A DNA stretch of 43,927 nucleotides from Flavobacteriales bacterium (GCA_019638075.1 JAHBUM010000003.1:1-43927), one strand, 5' to 3'. Positions 8,665 through 18,072 are shown, counted from the stretch's first letter. Notes: a model not told the origin generated them from the sequence alone. Program-made: numbers and translations.

Positions 8665-9245
8665 GCACGATGCAGCCACTGACCAACCGCTCCCGGGTGG
8701 TGAGCGACAAGAAGATGACGCTGATGGAGCGCATCTACCTGCCTGCGATGGTGGGTGGCTTGCTCATCACCATCAAGCACTTCTTCCGCAGGAAGCCTAC
8801 GATCCAGTATCCCGAGCAGAAACGCCCGATCGCCGGGATCTACCGCGGCCAGCACGTGTTGAAGCGCGATGAAAAAGGCCGCGAACGCTGCACCGCATGT
8901 GGCTTGTGCGCAGTAGCCTGCCCTGCGGAAGCCATCACCATGACGAGCGGTGAGCGCAAGAAGGGCGAAGAGCACCTGTACCGCGAGGAAAAATATGCCA
9001 CGGTGTACGAGATCGACATGCTGCGCTGCATCTACTGCGGCGATTGCGAGGAGGCCTGCCCGAAGGAGGCCATCTTCCTCACCGACCGCATCGTGCAAGC
9101 GGATTACCTGCGCATGCCCTTCGTGTTCGGCAAGGACGAACTGGTGGAGCCGATGGATCCCGCCAAGCGTGTGGACGTGAGCAAGCGCCAGACCTCCGAG
9201 GTGCTGAAATTCAAGGAGAATAAACGCTACGCGCACAACCGTTGA
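8661..9245 (+). CDS. nuoI: NADH-quinone oxidoreductase subunit I
   Basis: Ferredoxin-like subunit carrying clusters N6a and N6b between NuoG and NuoB. The 194-residue product has two 4Fe-4S motifs: Cys77, Cys80, Cys83, Cys87 (CTACGLCAVACP) and Cys123, Cys126, Cys129, Cys133 (CIYCGDCEEACP). An amphipathic N-terminal stretch (about 20-45) is expected to lie against the membrane. The start is the ATG overlapping the nuoH stop; the longer open frame upstream reads through nuoH and is not coding. Confidence 0.96.
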   Translation: MSTMQPLTNRSRVVSDKKMTLMERIYLPAMVGGLLITIKHFFRRKPTIQYPEQKRPIAGIYRGQHVLKRDEKGRERCTACGLCAVACPAEAITMTSGERKKGEEHLYREEKYATVYEIDMLRCIYCGDCEEACPKEAIFLTDRIVQADYLRMPFVFGKDELVEPMDPAKRVDVSKRQTSEVLKFKENKRYAHNR

Positions 9246-9249
9246 TCCG

Positions 9250-9801
9250 ATGCTAGCGCTCTTCTACCTCTTCGCCGCCATCAGTGTCATCAGTGCGCTG
9301 ATCGTGGTGAGCGCGCGCAAACCGGTCAACAGCGTGATCGCGTTGGTGGTCTGCTTCCTTAGCATCGCCGGGCATTACGTGCTGCTGAACGCGCAGTTCC
9401 TCGCCATGGTGCATGTGATCGTGTACACCGGCGCCATCATGGTGCTGTTCCTGTTCGTGATCATGTTGCTGAACCTGAACAAGGCCACCGAGCCGATGAA
9501 ATCGCTGGGCATGCGTGTGGCGGCGATCACGGGTGGTGCGTTGTTGTTCATCACGCTGGCAGCGGCCATCCGCCAAGGCGTACACATCGAAAGCGCCAAT
9601 CCCTTCGATGCCGGTGTCGGTCTGGTGCGCACCGTGGGCCATGTGCTCTTCACTGAATTCCTGCTGCCCTTCGAGGTGAGCAGCGTGCTCTTCCTGAGCG
9701 CCATCGTGGGCGTGGTGATGCTCGCCAAGAAGGAGAAGCACCAGCCCGAAGCCCCTGTTGAACCCTTGACCGAGGCCGAGCGCGCACGGCGCACCGCATA
9801 G
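9250..9801 (+). CDS. nuoJ: NADH-quinone oxidoreductase subunit J
   Basis: Membrane subunit of complex I next to NuoA and NuoK, whose third helix takes part in the coupling movement. The 183-residue product has about five hydrophobic segments and the conserved region VIVYTGAIMVLFLFVIMLLN (about 57-76), which includes the pi-bulge helix. The C-terminus is a short charged tail. It lies 4 bp after nuoI and 3 bp before nuoK. Confidence 0.94.
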   Translation: MLALFYLFAAISVISALIVVSARKPVNSVIALVVCFLSIAGHYVLLNAQFLAMVHVIVYTGAIMVLFLFVIMLLNLNKATEPMKSLGMRVAAITGGALLFITLAAAIRQGVHIESANPFDAGVGLVRTVGHVLFTEFLLPFEVSSVLFLSAIVGVVMLAKKEKHQPEAPVEPLTEAERARRTA

Positions 9802-9804
9802 AAC

Positions 9805-10137
9805 ATGGAAGAGGGCATCATCACCGCCATCCGCGTGGTCCCCTTGGACCACTACGTCCTCCTGAGCTTCCTGCTCTTCAGCATCGGTGCCGCAGGCGTG
9901 GTCTTCCGCCGCAACACCATCATCATCCTGATGTGCATCGAGATGATGTTCAACAGCGTGAACCTGCTGCTGGCGGCCTTCAGCGCGCACCACAGCGATC
10001 CGCGCGCGCAGGTGTTCGTGTTCTTCATCATGCTCGTGGCGGCCGCCGAGGTCACCGTGGGCCTGTCCATTCTGGTGATGATGAAACGCAACGTGGATAG
10101 CGTGGACGTGAACCAATTGAACCGCTTGAAAGGATGA
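9805..10137 (+). CDS. nuoK: NADH-quinone oxidoreductase subunit K
   Basis: Small antiporter-related membrane subunit (MnhC/MrpC-like) in the central proton path of complex I. The 110-residue product has three transmembrane helices, with buried glutamates Glu46 (MCIEMMFNSVN) and Glu82 (AAAEVTVGL). Their 36-residue spacing equals that of Glu36 and Glu72 in E. coli NuoK. A short N-terminal extension precedes the first helix. Its TGA overlaps the nuoL ATG. Confidence 0.95.
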   Translation: MEEGIITAIRVVPLDHYVLLSFLLFSIGAAGVVFRRNTIIILMCIEMMFNSVNLLLAAFSAHHSDPRAQVFVFFIMLVAAAEVTVGLSILVMMKRNVDSVDVNQLNRLKG

Positions 10138-12017
10138 CGAACGACCTCCTCGCGGCCCTCGTTCCGGCGCTCCCGCTCGTGGGTGCGATCATCCTCGCCT
10201 CACTGCGCCGCAAGCTGAGCGCGAACGTTGCCGGTGGATTGGCCACCGCGATGATCGCCGGAGCCTTCGTGTGCAGCATCCTGCTCTTCCAAGGCTTCGA
10301 TGCCGCGACCGGCGGTCGTACCGTGAAGCTGCTCGACTGGATCAGCATCGGCAGCATGGAGATCCCGCTGGCCTTACGCATCGACGCGCTCTCGCTGACG
10401 ATGATGTTGATCGTGACGGGCATCGGTTCGCTGATCCACCTCTACTCCATCGGCTACATGCACGATGACGAGCGCGCACCGACCTTCTTCGCGCAGCTCA
10501 ACCTCTTCAGCTTCGCGATGCTGATGCTGGTGATGGGCAGCAACTTCCTGATCACCTTCATCGGTTGGGAAGGCGTGGGCCTGTGCAGCTACCTGTTGAT
10601 CGGCTTCTGGTACAAGACCCCCGAGTACAACTACGCGGCGCGCAAGGCCTTCGTGATGAACCGCATCGGCGACGTGGGCATGGTGCTGGCCATGGTGCTG
10701 CTGTTCCAACGCTTCGGTACGCTGGAATACGCCACCATCATGAACGTGGCCAGTGGCGTGAACGATCCGCTGATGATCGCGGCCACCTTGTTCCTCTTCA
10801 TCGGCGCCACGGGCAAGAGCGCACAGCTGCCCCTGTTCACCTGGCTGCCTGACGCCATGGCCGGTCCCACACCCGTGAGCGCCCTGATCCACGCCGCGAC
10901 GATGGTGACGGCCGGTATCTTCCTCATCGTGCGCAGCAGCGTGCTCTTTGAACTCGCACCATTCACGCAGGACATCATCCTGTGGATCGGCACGGCAACG
11001 GCGCTGCTCGCAGCGAGCATCGGCCTGTTCCAGAACGACATCAAGAAGGTGCTCGCCTACTCCACGGTGAGCCAACTCGGTTACATGTTCGTGGCGCTGG
11101 GCCTCGGCTCGTACAGCGCGGCGATGTTCCACGTGACCACGCACGCCTTCTTCAAAGCACTGCTCTTCCTCGGTGCCGGTAGTGTGATCCACGCACTCGG
11201 CGGCGAACAGGATATCCGCAAGATGGGCGGTCTGAAGGGGCATATCAAGATCACGTTCATCACCTTCTTCATCGGCACCATCGCCATCTCGGGCCTGCCG
11301 TTGATGAGCGGCTTCTTCAGCAAGGACCTGATCATGGCCTTCGCGTTCCAGCGTTCGCCGGTGCTCTTCGCGCTGCTGTTGATCGGCGCGTTGATGACGA
11401 CCTTCTACATGTTCCGCCTGCTGTTCCTCGTGTTCTACGGGAAGTACCGTGGCAATGCGCATCCGCACGAAAGCCCGCTGACGATGACCATCCCCTTGAT
11501 GGTGCTCGCGGTGCTGAGCGTGGTGGGCGGTCTGCTGAATTTGCCGCACCTCTTCGGCGGCCACGAGGCGATGAAGCACTTCTTGGCAACGGCGGCCGAT
11601 GGCATCCGGTTCGAGCATTTGGAACTGAGCCACGCGACGGAATGGATCCTGATGGGCATCACCACGATGCTCGTCTGTGTGATGATCTACATCGCCTACG
11701 GCCGCTTCGCGCAGAAGGCCACGCTCGAAGGCAACGAAGCGGACATGCCCTTCTTCAAGCGCCTGATCGCGCAACGCTGGCGCTTCGATGAGCTGTACCG
11801 CGCGCTGTTCGAGAAACCCTACGGCTGGTTGAGCACCAACCTCTTCAGCATCGCCGAGCAGAAGGTGATGGTGCCGATCATGAACGGCGTGGGCGAAGCG
11901 GCGATCAGCTTGGGCAACGTGGTGCGCAAGGTGCAGACCGGCAACGCGAGCTTCCACCTGCTGGCGATGCTCGTCGGCCTCATCGCGTTCCTCATCATCA
12001 CCCTAATGAGCAACTGA
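10134..12017 (+). CDS. nuoL: NADH-quinone oxidoreductase subunit L
   Basis: Largest, distal antiporter-like subunit, pumping protons and carrying the long lateral helix. At 627 residues it is of normal length and strongly hydrophobic. The key glutamate is Glu146 in FIGWEGVGLCSYLL, and the conserved lysine lies in GATGKSAQLPLFTWLPDAM. The C-terminal part from about 500 holds the lateral-helix and anchor region. The start overlaps nuoK; the stop is one base before the nuoM ATG. Confidence 0.97.
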   Translation: MTNDLLAALVPALPLVGAIILASLRRKLSANVAGGLATAMIAGAFVCSILLFQGFDAATGGRTVKLLDWISIGSMEIPLALRIDALSLTMMLIVTGIGSLIHLYSIGYMHDDERAPTFFAQLNLFSFAMLMLVMGSNFLITFIGWEGVGLCSYLLIGFWYKTPEYNYAARKAFVMNRIGDVGMVLAMVLLFQRFGTLEYATIMNVASGVNDPLMIAATLFLFIGATGKSAQLPLFTWLPDAMAGPTPVSALIHAATMVTAGIFLIVRSSVLFELAPFTQDIILWIGTATALLAASIGLFQNDIKKVLAYSTVSQLGYMFVALGLGSYSAAMFHVTTHAFFKALLFLGAGSVIHALGGEQDIRKMGGLKGHIKITFITFFIGTIAISGLPLMSGFFSKDLIMAFAFQRSPVLFALLLIGALMTTFYMFRLLFLVFYGKYRGNAHPHESPLTMTIPLMVLAVLSVVGGLLNLPHLFGGHEAMKHFLATAADGIRFEHLELSHATEWILMGITTMLVCVMIYIAYGRFAQKATLEGNEADMPFFKRLIAQRWRFDELYRALFEKPYGWLSTNLFSIAEQKVMVPIMNGVGEAAISLGNVVRKVQTGNASFHLLAMLVGLIAFLIITLMSN

Positions 12018-12018
12018 G

Positions 12019-13455
12019 ATGATCGCAGCGCTCCTCCTGCTCATTCCCTTCATCAGCGCGCTGGTGCTGGTGATCGCCCGTCCGGCGCAGGCGCGTCCGA
12101 TCGCGTTGGTGTCCTCGCTGGCTTCACTGGCCGTGGTGCTCTACGCGTGGATCAGCTACACCGGTGGCACCGTCATCCACTACGACCTCGACTGGGTCAA
12201 TGATTGGGGCCTTCGCTTCAAGGTCGGTTACGACGGCGTGGGCCTGCTCATGCTGATCCTGACCGGCGTGGTGTTCCCGTTCATCGTCGCTACGGGCTAC
12301 GGCCAGCAGCATGACCGTCCTGCGACGTTCAATGCCTTGCTGCTGTTCACGCAGGCCTTCCTCTACGGTGTCTTCCTCGCGCAGAACGCACTGCTCTTCT
12401 ACATCAACTACGAGCTCACGCTGATCCCCGTGTTCTTCATCCTGCTCTACTGGGGTGGCGAGAACCGCAGGGCGATCACGGTGCGTTTCTTCATCTACAC
12501 GTTGCTCGGTGGCCTGGCGCTGCTCTTCGGCATCGTGTACCTGCTGGTGCAGAACGGCGGCAACGGCGACTTCACCGCACTGGCCAGCCTGAGCATTCCG
12601 GCCAGCACGCAGGTGTGGCTGTTCTGGGCGCTGTTCCTTGCCTTCGCCATCAAGCTGCCGATCTTCCCCTTCCACAGCTGGCAGCCCGAGACCTACTATA
12701 TGGCACCGCTGCAAGGCACCATGGTGCTGGGCGCGGTACTTCTGAAGATGGGTCTCTACGGCGTGTACAAGCTCGTGTTCCCGATCGTTCCCGCTGGTGT
12801 TGAATACTGGCAGACCACGGTGATCGTGCTCGCGCTGATCGGTGCGGTGTACGGCGGTGTGATCGCTTTCCGCCAATCGGACCTGAAGCGGCTGGTGGCC
12901 TTCTCCTCGCTGAGCCACGTCGGTGTGTTGTGCGCGGGTCTCTTCGCGCTGAACGCGTACGGTGTGAGCGGCTCTTTCTACCAAGCGTTCGCACACGCGA
13001 TCCTCGTGCTGGGCATGTTCTACATCGTGGGCGCCATGCAGGAGCGTATGGGCACGAGCGACATGTCGGTGATGGGCGGCTTGAAAGGCCAGGCACCGCG
13101 CCTCGCAGCCTTGTTCCTGCTCGTGTTGATCAACGCCATCGCGCTGCCGCTCACGCAGAGCTTCGTCGGCGAATGGCTGATGTTCGCTGGGCTCTGGCAG
13201 GTGGACGGATGGCTGGCGTTCTTCGCGCTCACCACGATCGTGATCGGCGCCATCTACATGCTCTACGCCTACCAGCGTGTGATGCTCGGCCCCGACCGCA
13301 CCAATGTGACCTTGGCCGATGCCAGCACGCGCGACCACCTGTATCTGGTGCCGCTGATCGCGGTGACCTTGATCCTCGGTGTATACCCCGGCCCGATCCT
13401 CGAGCTGCTGGATGCGCCGGTGCAACAACTTCTTTCAAGCCTATCGGTACACTGA
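12019..13455 (+). CDS. nuoM: NADH-quinone oxidoreductase subunit M
   Basis: Second antiporter-like proton-pumping subunit of complex I. The 478-residue product has the proton-path glutamate Glu132 in NYELTLIPVFFILLYWGG and the lysine region FAIKLPIFPFHSWQPETYY. About fourteen transmembrane helices are expected. One base separates it from the nuoL stop and one base from the nuoN ATG, so all three antiporter subunits are tightly linked. Confidence 0.97.
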   Translation: MIAALLLLIPFISALVLVIARPAQARPIALVSSLASLAVVLYAWISYTGGTVIHYDLDWVNDWGLRFKVGYDGVGLLMLILTGVVFPFIVATGYGQQHDRPATFNALLLFTQAFLYGVFLAQNALLFYINYELTLIPVFFILLYWGGENRRAITVRFFIYTLLGGLALLFGIVYLLVQNGGNGDFTALASLSIPASTQVWLFWALFLAFAIKLPIFPFHSWQPETYYMAPLQGTMVLGAVLLKMGLYGVYKLVFPIVPAGVEYWQTTVIVLALIGAVYGGVIAFRQSDLKRLVAFSSLSHVGVLCAGLFALNAYGVSGSFYQAFAHAILVLGMFYIVGAMQERMGTSDMSVMGGLKGQAPRLAALFLLVLINAIALPLTQSFVGEWLMFAGLWQVDGWLAFFALTTIVIGAIYMLYAYQRVMLGPDRTNVTLADASTRDHLYLVPLIAVTLILGVYPGPILELLDAPVQQLLSSLSVH

Positions 13456-13456
13456 G

Positions 13457-14827
13457 ATGAGCGTCCTCGTCCTCCTTTCCGTGCTCGGCGTGGTGCTGCT
13501 CTATCTGGGGCTGTTCAACAACCGTGGCGCTGTCGCCGGTGTGGGCATTGCGGGACTTCTCGCCGCCTTCGTGTTGATCGCCTCCGACTGGCACCTCGAA
13601 AGCCCGCTGTTCAACGGCATCATCCAGTTCGACACCTACGCGCGTTCCTTCTCGCTGGTGATGATCGTGGTGACCGTGCTGCTCTTCCTCTTCGGCATCG
13701 ACTACTACGCGAAGGTGAAGGAGAACGTGGCCGAGCAGTATGCGCTGATGGTGTTCTCGTTGGTCGGTGGCCTGTTGATCTGCAGCTTCACCAACCTCGT
13801 GGTGCTCTTCCTGGGCATCGAGATCCTGAGCATTCCGCTGTACATTCTCGCGGGTGGCAAGCGCGACAGCTTCCGCAGCGGGGAAGCGGCGTTCAAGTAC
13901 TTCCTGCAAGGCTCGTTCGCTTCCGCCTTCCTGCTGATGGGCCTCGCGTTGATCTACGGCGCCACGGCCTCGTTCGACCTTGCTGCGGTGGAAGCCTACA
14001 GCGCCGTACCGGCCAACGGGCAGAACATGATCTTCCTGCTGGGCCTCTTCCTCACCATCGCCGGTGTGGCGTTCAAGGTGGCGGCCGTGCCGTTCCACTT
14101 CTGGAGCCCCGATGTGTACGAAGGTGCTCCCACGCTGATCACGGCCTTCATGAGCACCGTGGTGAAGACAGCCGCCTTCGCCGCGTTCTACCGCTTCATC
14201 GCGAACCTACAGTTGCCCGGAGCCGTGGAGACCATGCTCGTGGTGATGACCATCTGCACGCTCTTCCTCGGCAACATCGTGGCGCTGCGCCAGACGCAGT
14301 TCAAGCGCCTGATGGCCTATTCCAGCATCGCGCATACGGGCTTCCTGCTGCTCGCCTTCCTCGGCACGGATGCACGCACACCCGATGTGCTGTTCTACTA
14401 CCTCGGCACCTACGCACTGGCAACGGTGGGCCTCTTCATCGTCCTCACGCTCGCGAAACGCGCGGCCTTGGGCGATGAGCACATCCGCATCTTCCGGGGC
14501 CTCTTCCGCAGCAATCCGTGGATCGCCGTAGCGGCCTTGTTGATGCTGCTCTCACTGGCCGGCATTCCATTGACCGCCGGTTTCGTGGCGAAGTACCGCG
14601 TCTTCGTGCTGAGCCTTACCAACGGCTACATCTGGACCACCGTGCTCGCAGTGCTGATGGCCGTGGTGGGTATCTACTACTACATCCTCGTGGTGCGCGA
14701 AGCCTTCACTCCCCAAGAGCAGGAGACCAAGCCCATCGTGGTGGCCCCGCTCAACTGGCTGGTGATATCGATCTGCGGTGCGGCGGTGGTGGTGCTGGGT
14801 GTGATGCCGGGGTTGTTGCGGATGTAG
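13457..14827 (+). CDS. nuoN: NADH-quinone oxidoreductase subunit N
   Basis: Third antiporter-like proton-pumping subunit and the last gene of the operon. The 456-residue product has the conserved glutamate Glu122 in LFLGIEILSIPLYILAG and the FKVAAVPFHFWSPDVYEGAP segment typical of NuoN. The ATG at 13457 (MSVLVLLSVLG) is chosen over the longer open frame, which would overlap nuoM by about 26 codons. No clear intrinsic terminator follows; an 11-bp direct repeat lies in the next 65 bp. Confidence 0.96.
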   Translation: MSVLVLLSVLGVVLLYLGLFNNRGAVAGVGIAGLLAAFVLIASDWHLESPLFNGIIQFDTYARSFSLVMIVVTVLLFLFGIDYYAKVKENVAEQYALMVFSLVGGLLICSFTNLVVLFLGIEILSIPLYILAGGKRDSFRSGEAAFKYFLQGSFASAFLLMGLALIYGATASFDLAAVEAYSAVPANGQNMIFLLGLFLTIAGVAFKVAAVPFHFWSPDVYEGAPTLITAFMSTVVKTAAFAAFYRFIANLQLPGAVETMLVVMTICTLFLGNIVALRQTQFKRLMAYSSIAHTGFLLLAFLGTDARTPDVLFYYLGTYALATVGLFIVLTLAKRAALGDEHIRIFRGLFRSNPWIAVAALLMLLSLAGIPLTAGFVAKYRVFVLSLTNGYIWTTVLAVLMAVVGIYYYILVVREAFTPQEQETKPIVVAPLNWLVISICGAAVVVLGVMPGLLRM

Positions 14828-14829
14828 GC

Positions 14830-14891
14830 ACCGATCACCGACCCGATCCCAGCTCACGGGTTGCACGAGCTTCACCTCTGACCGATCACCG
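14830..14891. repeat. 11-bp direct repeat downstream of nuoN
   Basis: ACCGATCACCG occurs at 14830-14840 and again at 14881-14891, between the nuoN stop and the DUF433 remnant. The following bases also contain GTGGTATT twice. No terminator-like hairpin with a T-tract is seen here. The meaning is unknown; it could be chance. Confidence 0.5.
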
Positions 14892-14915
14892 GTGGTATTC
14901 ACCCGTGGTATTGAC

Positions 14916-14922
14916 TACTTTG
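14916..14922 (+). promoter_or_regulatory. Candidate -7 box upstream of the DUF433 remnant
   Basis: TACTTTG, one base shorter than the TAnnTTTG consensus, ends 6 bp before the ATG at 14929. If functional, the transcript would begin at or next to the start codon. Confidence 0.3.
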
Positions 14923-14928
14923 GTCTGC

Positions 14929-15165
14929 ATGAATTAGCGCTCGCACATCGTTTCGGACAAGGACATCCTGCTGGGCAAACCGGTCATCAAGGGTACGCGC
15001 ATCTCCGTGGAGTTGGTGCTCGAACTGCTTGCTGATGGCTGGACCGAAGCACAGGTACTACAGAGCTATCCGAACATCACGGCCGAGGACCTGAAGGCCA
15101 TATTCGCCTATCTGCGCGACGGCATGCACCAGTCCATGTACCTGCCGCTGCGCAGAACCGCCTGA
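14929..15165 (+). pseudogene. DUF433-type antitoxin-like gene with stop at codon 3
   Basis: From ATG at 14929 the frame reads M-N-stop(TAG)-R-S-H-I-V-S-D-K-D and then an intact DUF433 sequence to TGA at 15163 (HIVSDKDILLGKPVIKGTRIS..., 79 codons in all). Family members as I know them start MN, then an aromatic residue (often Trp or Tyr), then IVSDPEILLGKPVIKGTRIS, so TAG is one base from TGG or TAT/TAC. DUF433 proteins are small helix-turn-helix-like antitoxins often paired with a PIN-like (DUF5615) toxin, but no such gene follows. Either it is a recent nonsense pseudogene, a sequence error, or translation starts at a rare downstream codon (GTG at 15007 would lose half the domain). Confidence 0.75.
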
Positions 15166-15193
15166 TGCGGTCGCAGTTCGGCGGACCCCTACC

Positions 15194-16426
15194 CTACTTC
15201 CCCAGATCCCCCTCCCACTTGCTCACCACGCTCGTAGCGATGGCATTACCCACCACGTTGGTAGCACTGCGGCCCATGTCGCAGAAGTGATCGATCGGGA
15301 GGATCAGCGCGATGCCTTCCACGGGTACCCCGAACATGCCCAGCGTGGCGGCCACAACGACGAGTGATGCGCGTGGCACCCCCGCGATGCCTTTGCTGGT
15401 CAGCATGAGCGTGAGAAGCATCGTCATCTGTGTGCCGAAGTCCATGTCGATGCCGTAGACCTGCGCAATGAAGAGGCTGGCGAACGTCATGTACATCATG
15501 CTACCGTCCAGGTTGAAGCTGTAGCCGAGCGGAAGCACGAAACTCACCACGCGGTCCTTGCAGCCGAACCGTTCGAGCTCTTCCATCAACTTGGGCATCA
15601 CGGCTTCGCTGCTGGTGGTGCTGAAGGCGATGGTGATAGGCTGGATGATGCGGCGCATGAGCTCCTTCATCCGTTGGCCAAGGAAGAGGAACCCTGCACC
15701 GAGCAGGATGACCCACAACACGGCAAGGCCGATGTAGAACTGGCCGATGTACACCGCGTACGTGCTGAGCACACCAAGCCCATGGATCGCGATCACCGCT
15801 GCGATGGCGCCGAACACGCCGAGCGGCGCGAAGTTCATCACGTAACCCACCATTTTCAGGATCACGTGGGCCACGCTCTCCAGTAGTTTCACCACGGGCT
15901 GGGCATAATCGCCGATACTCGCGCACGCCACGCCGAAGAAGATGCTGAACACCACGATCTGCAACACCTCGTTCGTTGCCATCGCTTCGATCACGCTCTT
16001 CGGAAAGAGGTGTGCGATGAAGTCCTTCAACGTGAACGACTGGGTCTTGCCGATCACATCCGCCACATCGCCGCTCGCCTCCAGTTGCAGGCCCACACCG
16101 GGCTTCAGGAAGTTCACGAGCACCATGCCGAGCAACAGGCTCACCAGCGATGCGGACATGAACCGCAACAGCGCGCGGCCACCCACGCGGCCCACGGTCT
16201 TCATGTCGCCCAGCTTCGCAATGCCCACCACCAGCGTGCTGAAGACCAGCGGCGCGATGATCATCTTCACCAGGCGCAGGAAGATGTCGGTAAGGATCTT
16301 CAGGTTGTCCGCCAGCTCTTTCCGGGCCACCACTTCCATGCCCGTGTGCATTGCGTAACCGACTATGATGCCGATCACCATGGCGATGAGGATCCAGAGG
16401 GTGAGCCGGTTGGTCTTGGACATCAT
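15194..16426 (-). CDS. Dicarboxylate/amino acid:cation symporter (SDF family, DctA-like)
   Basis: Secondary transporter of the inner membrane that couples uptake of an anionic substrate to cations. The 410-residue product has the SDF fold: an N-terminal hydrophobic scaffold, the Ser-rich hairpin STTSSEAVMP, the PLGYSFNLDGSMMYM segment and the substrate helix DMGRSATNVVGN (383-394). In sodium-coupled glutamate homologues the last residue of that helix motif is Asp (Asp405 of GltPh); here it is Asn394, as I recall also in the C4-dicarboxylate carrier DctA, so dicarboxylate transport is my preferred reading. Two adjacent ATG codons (16426 and 16423) are possible starts; the first overlaps the stop of the upstream permease (ATGA). 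Confidence 0.88.
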   Translation of the reverse strand: MMSKTNRLTLWILIAMVIGIIVGYAMHTGMEVVARKELADNLKILTDIFLRLVKMIIAPLVFSTLVVGIAKLGDMKTVGRVGGRALLRFMSASLVSLLLGMVLVNFLKPGVGLQLEASGDVADVIGKTQSFTLKDFIAHLFPKSVIEAMATNEVLQIVVFSIFFGVACASIGDYAQPVVKLLESVAHVILKMVGYVMNFAPLGVFGAIAAVIAIHGLGVLSTYAVYIGQFYIGLAVLWVILLGAGFLFLGQRMKELMRRIIQPITIAFSTTSSEAVMPKLMEELERFGCKDRVVSFVLPLGYSFNLDGSMMYMTFASLFIAQVYGIDMDFGTQMTMLLTLMLTSKGIAGVPRASLVVVAATLGMFGVPVEGIALILPIDHFCDMGRSATNVVGNAIATSVVSKWEGDLGK

Positions 16427-18072
16427 GGGCGGGGCGGAGCGAGTTTACTGTGACGGTAACCGTAGGCGAAATAGCAGGCGAGGCCGATGAGCAGCCAGAT
16501 GCTGAACCACATCCAGTTGCTGACCTCCATGCCGGTAAGCAGGTAGCAGCACGAAAGCAGGCCGAGCACGGGGATCAAGGACCACTGCTTCACATGGGCA
16601 AGGACGACCACCAACGCGGCCAACGGCCAGAAGATGAGCTGCGGGATGTTCTGTGCCGCATGGCCGGACACGTCGAGCAAGCCGGGGAAATAGTCGGGGA
16701 TCTTCGCCAGCAGCAAAGCCACAACACCCAGCAACAATGCCGGGGCGGTCCAACGACTGTTGAAGTAGGGCATGTGGAAACGCCCTTTCTCCTTCGCGCG
16801 TCGTGGCAGCAACAATACTCCGCCACATACCAGCACGAACGCGAACAAGGTCCCGATGCTGGTGAAGTCAAGGATGAAACTCTCGTCCGTGAAGAAGATC
16901 GGCAGGCCCACCACGAGACCGGTAACCATGGTGCTGAAGCCCGGCGTTCGGTACTTCGGATGGATGCTCGCGAACTTCTTCGGGAGCAGACCGTCGCGGC
17001 TCATGCTCATCCAGATGCGCGGCTGGCCCAGCTGGAACACGAGCATCACGCTGGTCATGGCCACCACGGCGGCGATGCTCACGATGTACAGCATCCACTT
17101 CACGCCGCGCAGCTGGAAGACCTCGGCCAGGGGGTCGCTCACATCCAACTGCGACCAGCTGACCATGCCGGTGAGCACCAGCGCCAGCACCACGTACACC
17201 GACGTGCAGATCACCAGCGACCAGATCATGCCCTTTGGCAGATCGCGTTGGGGGTCCTTGGCTTCCTCGGCCAATGTGCTCACCGCATCGAAACCGATGT
17301 AGGCGAAGAAGACCGCGCTTACGCCCGCCATCACCCCACCGAAGCCGTTCGGCATGAAAGGCGACCAATTGTTGATGTCCACATAAGTCGCGCCCACGAT
17401 GACGACCAGCACGATGATGGCGAGTTTCACGATCACCATGGCGTTGCTGGCGTTGCGGCTCTCCTTCACGCCCACGTAGACCAGCGCGGTGATCATGGCG
17501 TTGATCGCAACGGCAGGCAGGTCGAAGATGATCCGCAGGCCTCCGATCACCGGTGCGGTGTTCCACGCGGTGAGGCCCTCCCCTGCCGTTCCCTCGGCGA
17601 ACGCCCGGCTTGCACTCCGGTAGTTGATGGTGAGCCATTCCGGGAGATGCAGCCCGAGCCCTTCGAGCAGATTGGTGAAATAGCCGCTCCAACTGAAGGC
17701 CACGTATATGTTGCCGATGCTGTACTCCATGAGCAGCGCCCAGCCGATCACCCATGCGAAGAGCTCGCCGAAGGTGACGTACGCGTACGTGTAGGCGCTT
17801 CCGCTCGTGGGCACACGCGCCGCGAATTCGGCGTAACACAAGGCCGTGAAGCCACAAGCGATGCCGCACATCACGAAGAGCAGCACCACGCCCGGCCCGC
17901 CCTTGAAACAGGCTTCGCCCATGCTGCTGAAGCTGCCCGCACCGATGATGGCCGCAATGCCGAAGAACGTGAGGTCGCGGACGGTGAGGTGCCGCCCCAG
18001 CGCATGCCCGCCATGGATCTCGCCCTCGGCACCGGTGGCACGGTCGATGGGCTTCTTGCGGAAGAGGTTCAT
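16423..18072 (-). CDS. APC superfamily amino acid permease
   Basis: Inner-membrane amino acid transporter with about twelve or more hydrophobic segments over 549 residues. The N-terminus has the APC signature LTFFGIAAIIGAGSFSSMG and the CAT-like segment CYAEFAARVPTSGSAYTY, with a conserved FFAYIGFDAVSTLAEEAKDPQRDLP in the middle, which points to the cationic amino acid transporter branch. ATG at 18072 (MNLFRKK) is chosen; an upstream extension of 19 residues has no family look. Its TGA overlaps the start of the DctA-like gene, so both are translated as a pair. Substrate cannot be read from sequence. Confidence 0.9.
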   Translation of the reverse strand: MNLFRKKPIDRATGAEGEIHGGHALGRHLTVRDLTFFGIAAIIGAGSFSSMGEACFKGGPGVVLLFVMCGIACGFTALCYAEFAARVPTSGSAYTYAYVTFGELFAWVIGWALLMEYSIGNIYVAFSWSGYFTNLLEGLGLHLPEWLTINYRSASRAFAEGTAGEGLTAWNTAPVIGGLRIIFDLPAVAINAMITALVYVGVKESRNASNAMVIVKLAIIVLVVIVGATYVDINNWSPFMPNGFGGVMAGVSAVFFAYIGFDAVSTLAEEAKDPQRDLPKGMIWSLVICTSVYVVLALVLTGMVSWSQLDVSDPLAEVFQLRGVKWMLYIVSIAAVVAMTSVMLVFQLGQPRIWMSMSRDGLLPKKFASIHPKYRTPGFSTMVTGLVVGLPIFFTDESFILDFTSIGTLFAFVLVCGGVLLLPRRAKEKGRFHMPYFNSRWTAPALLLGVVALLLAKIPDYFPGLLDVSGHAAQNIPQLIFWPLAALVVVLAHVKQWSLIPVLGLLSCCYLLTGMEVSNWMWFSIWLLIGLACYFAYGYRHSKLAPPRP

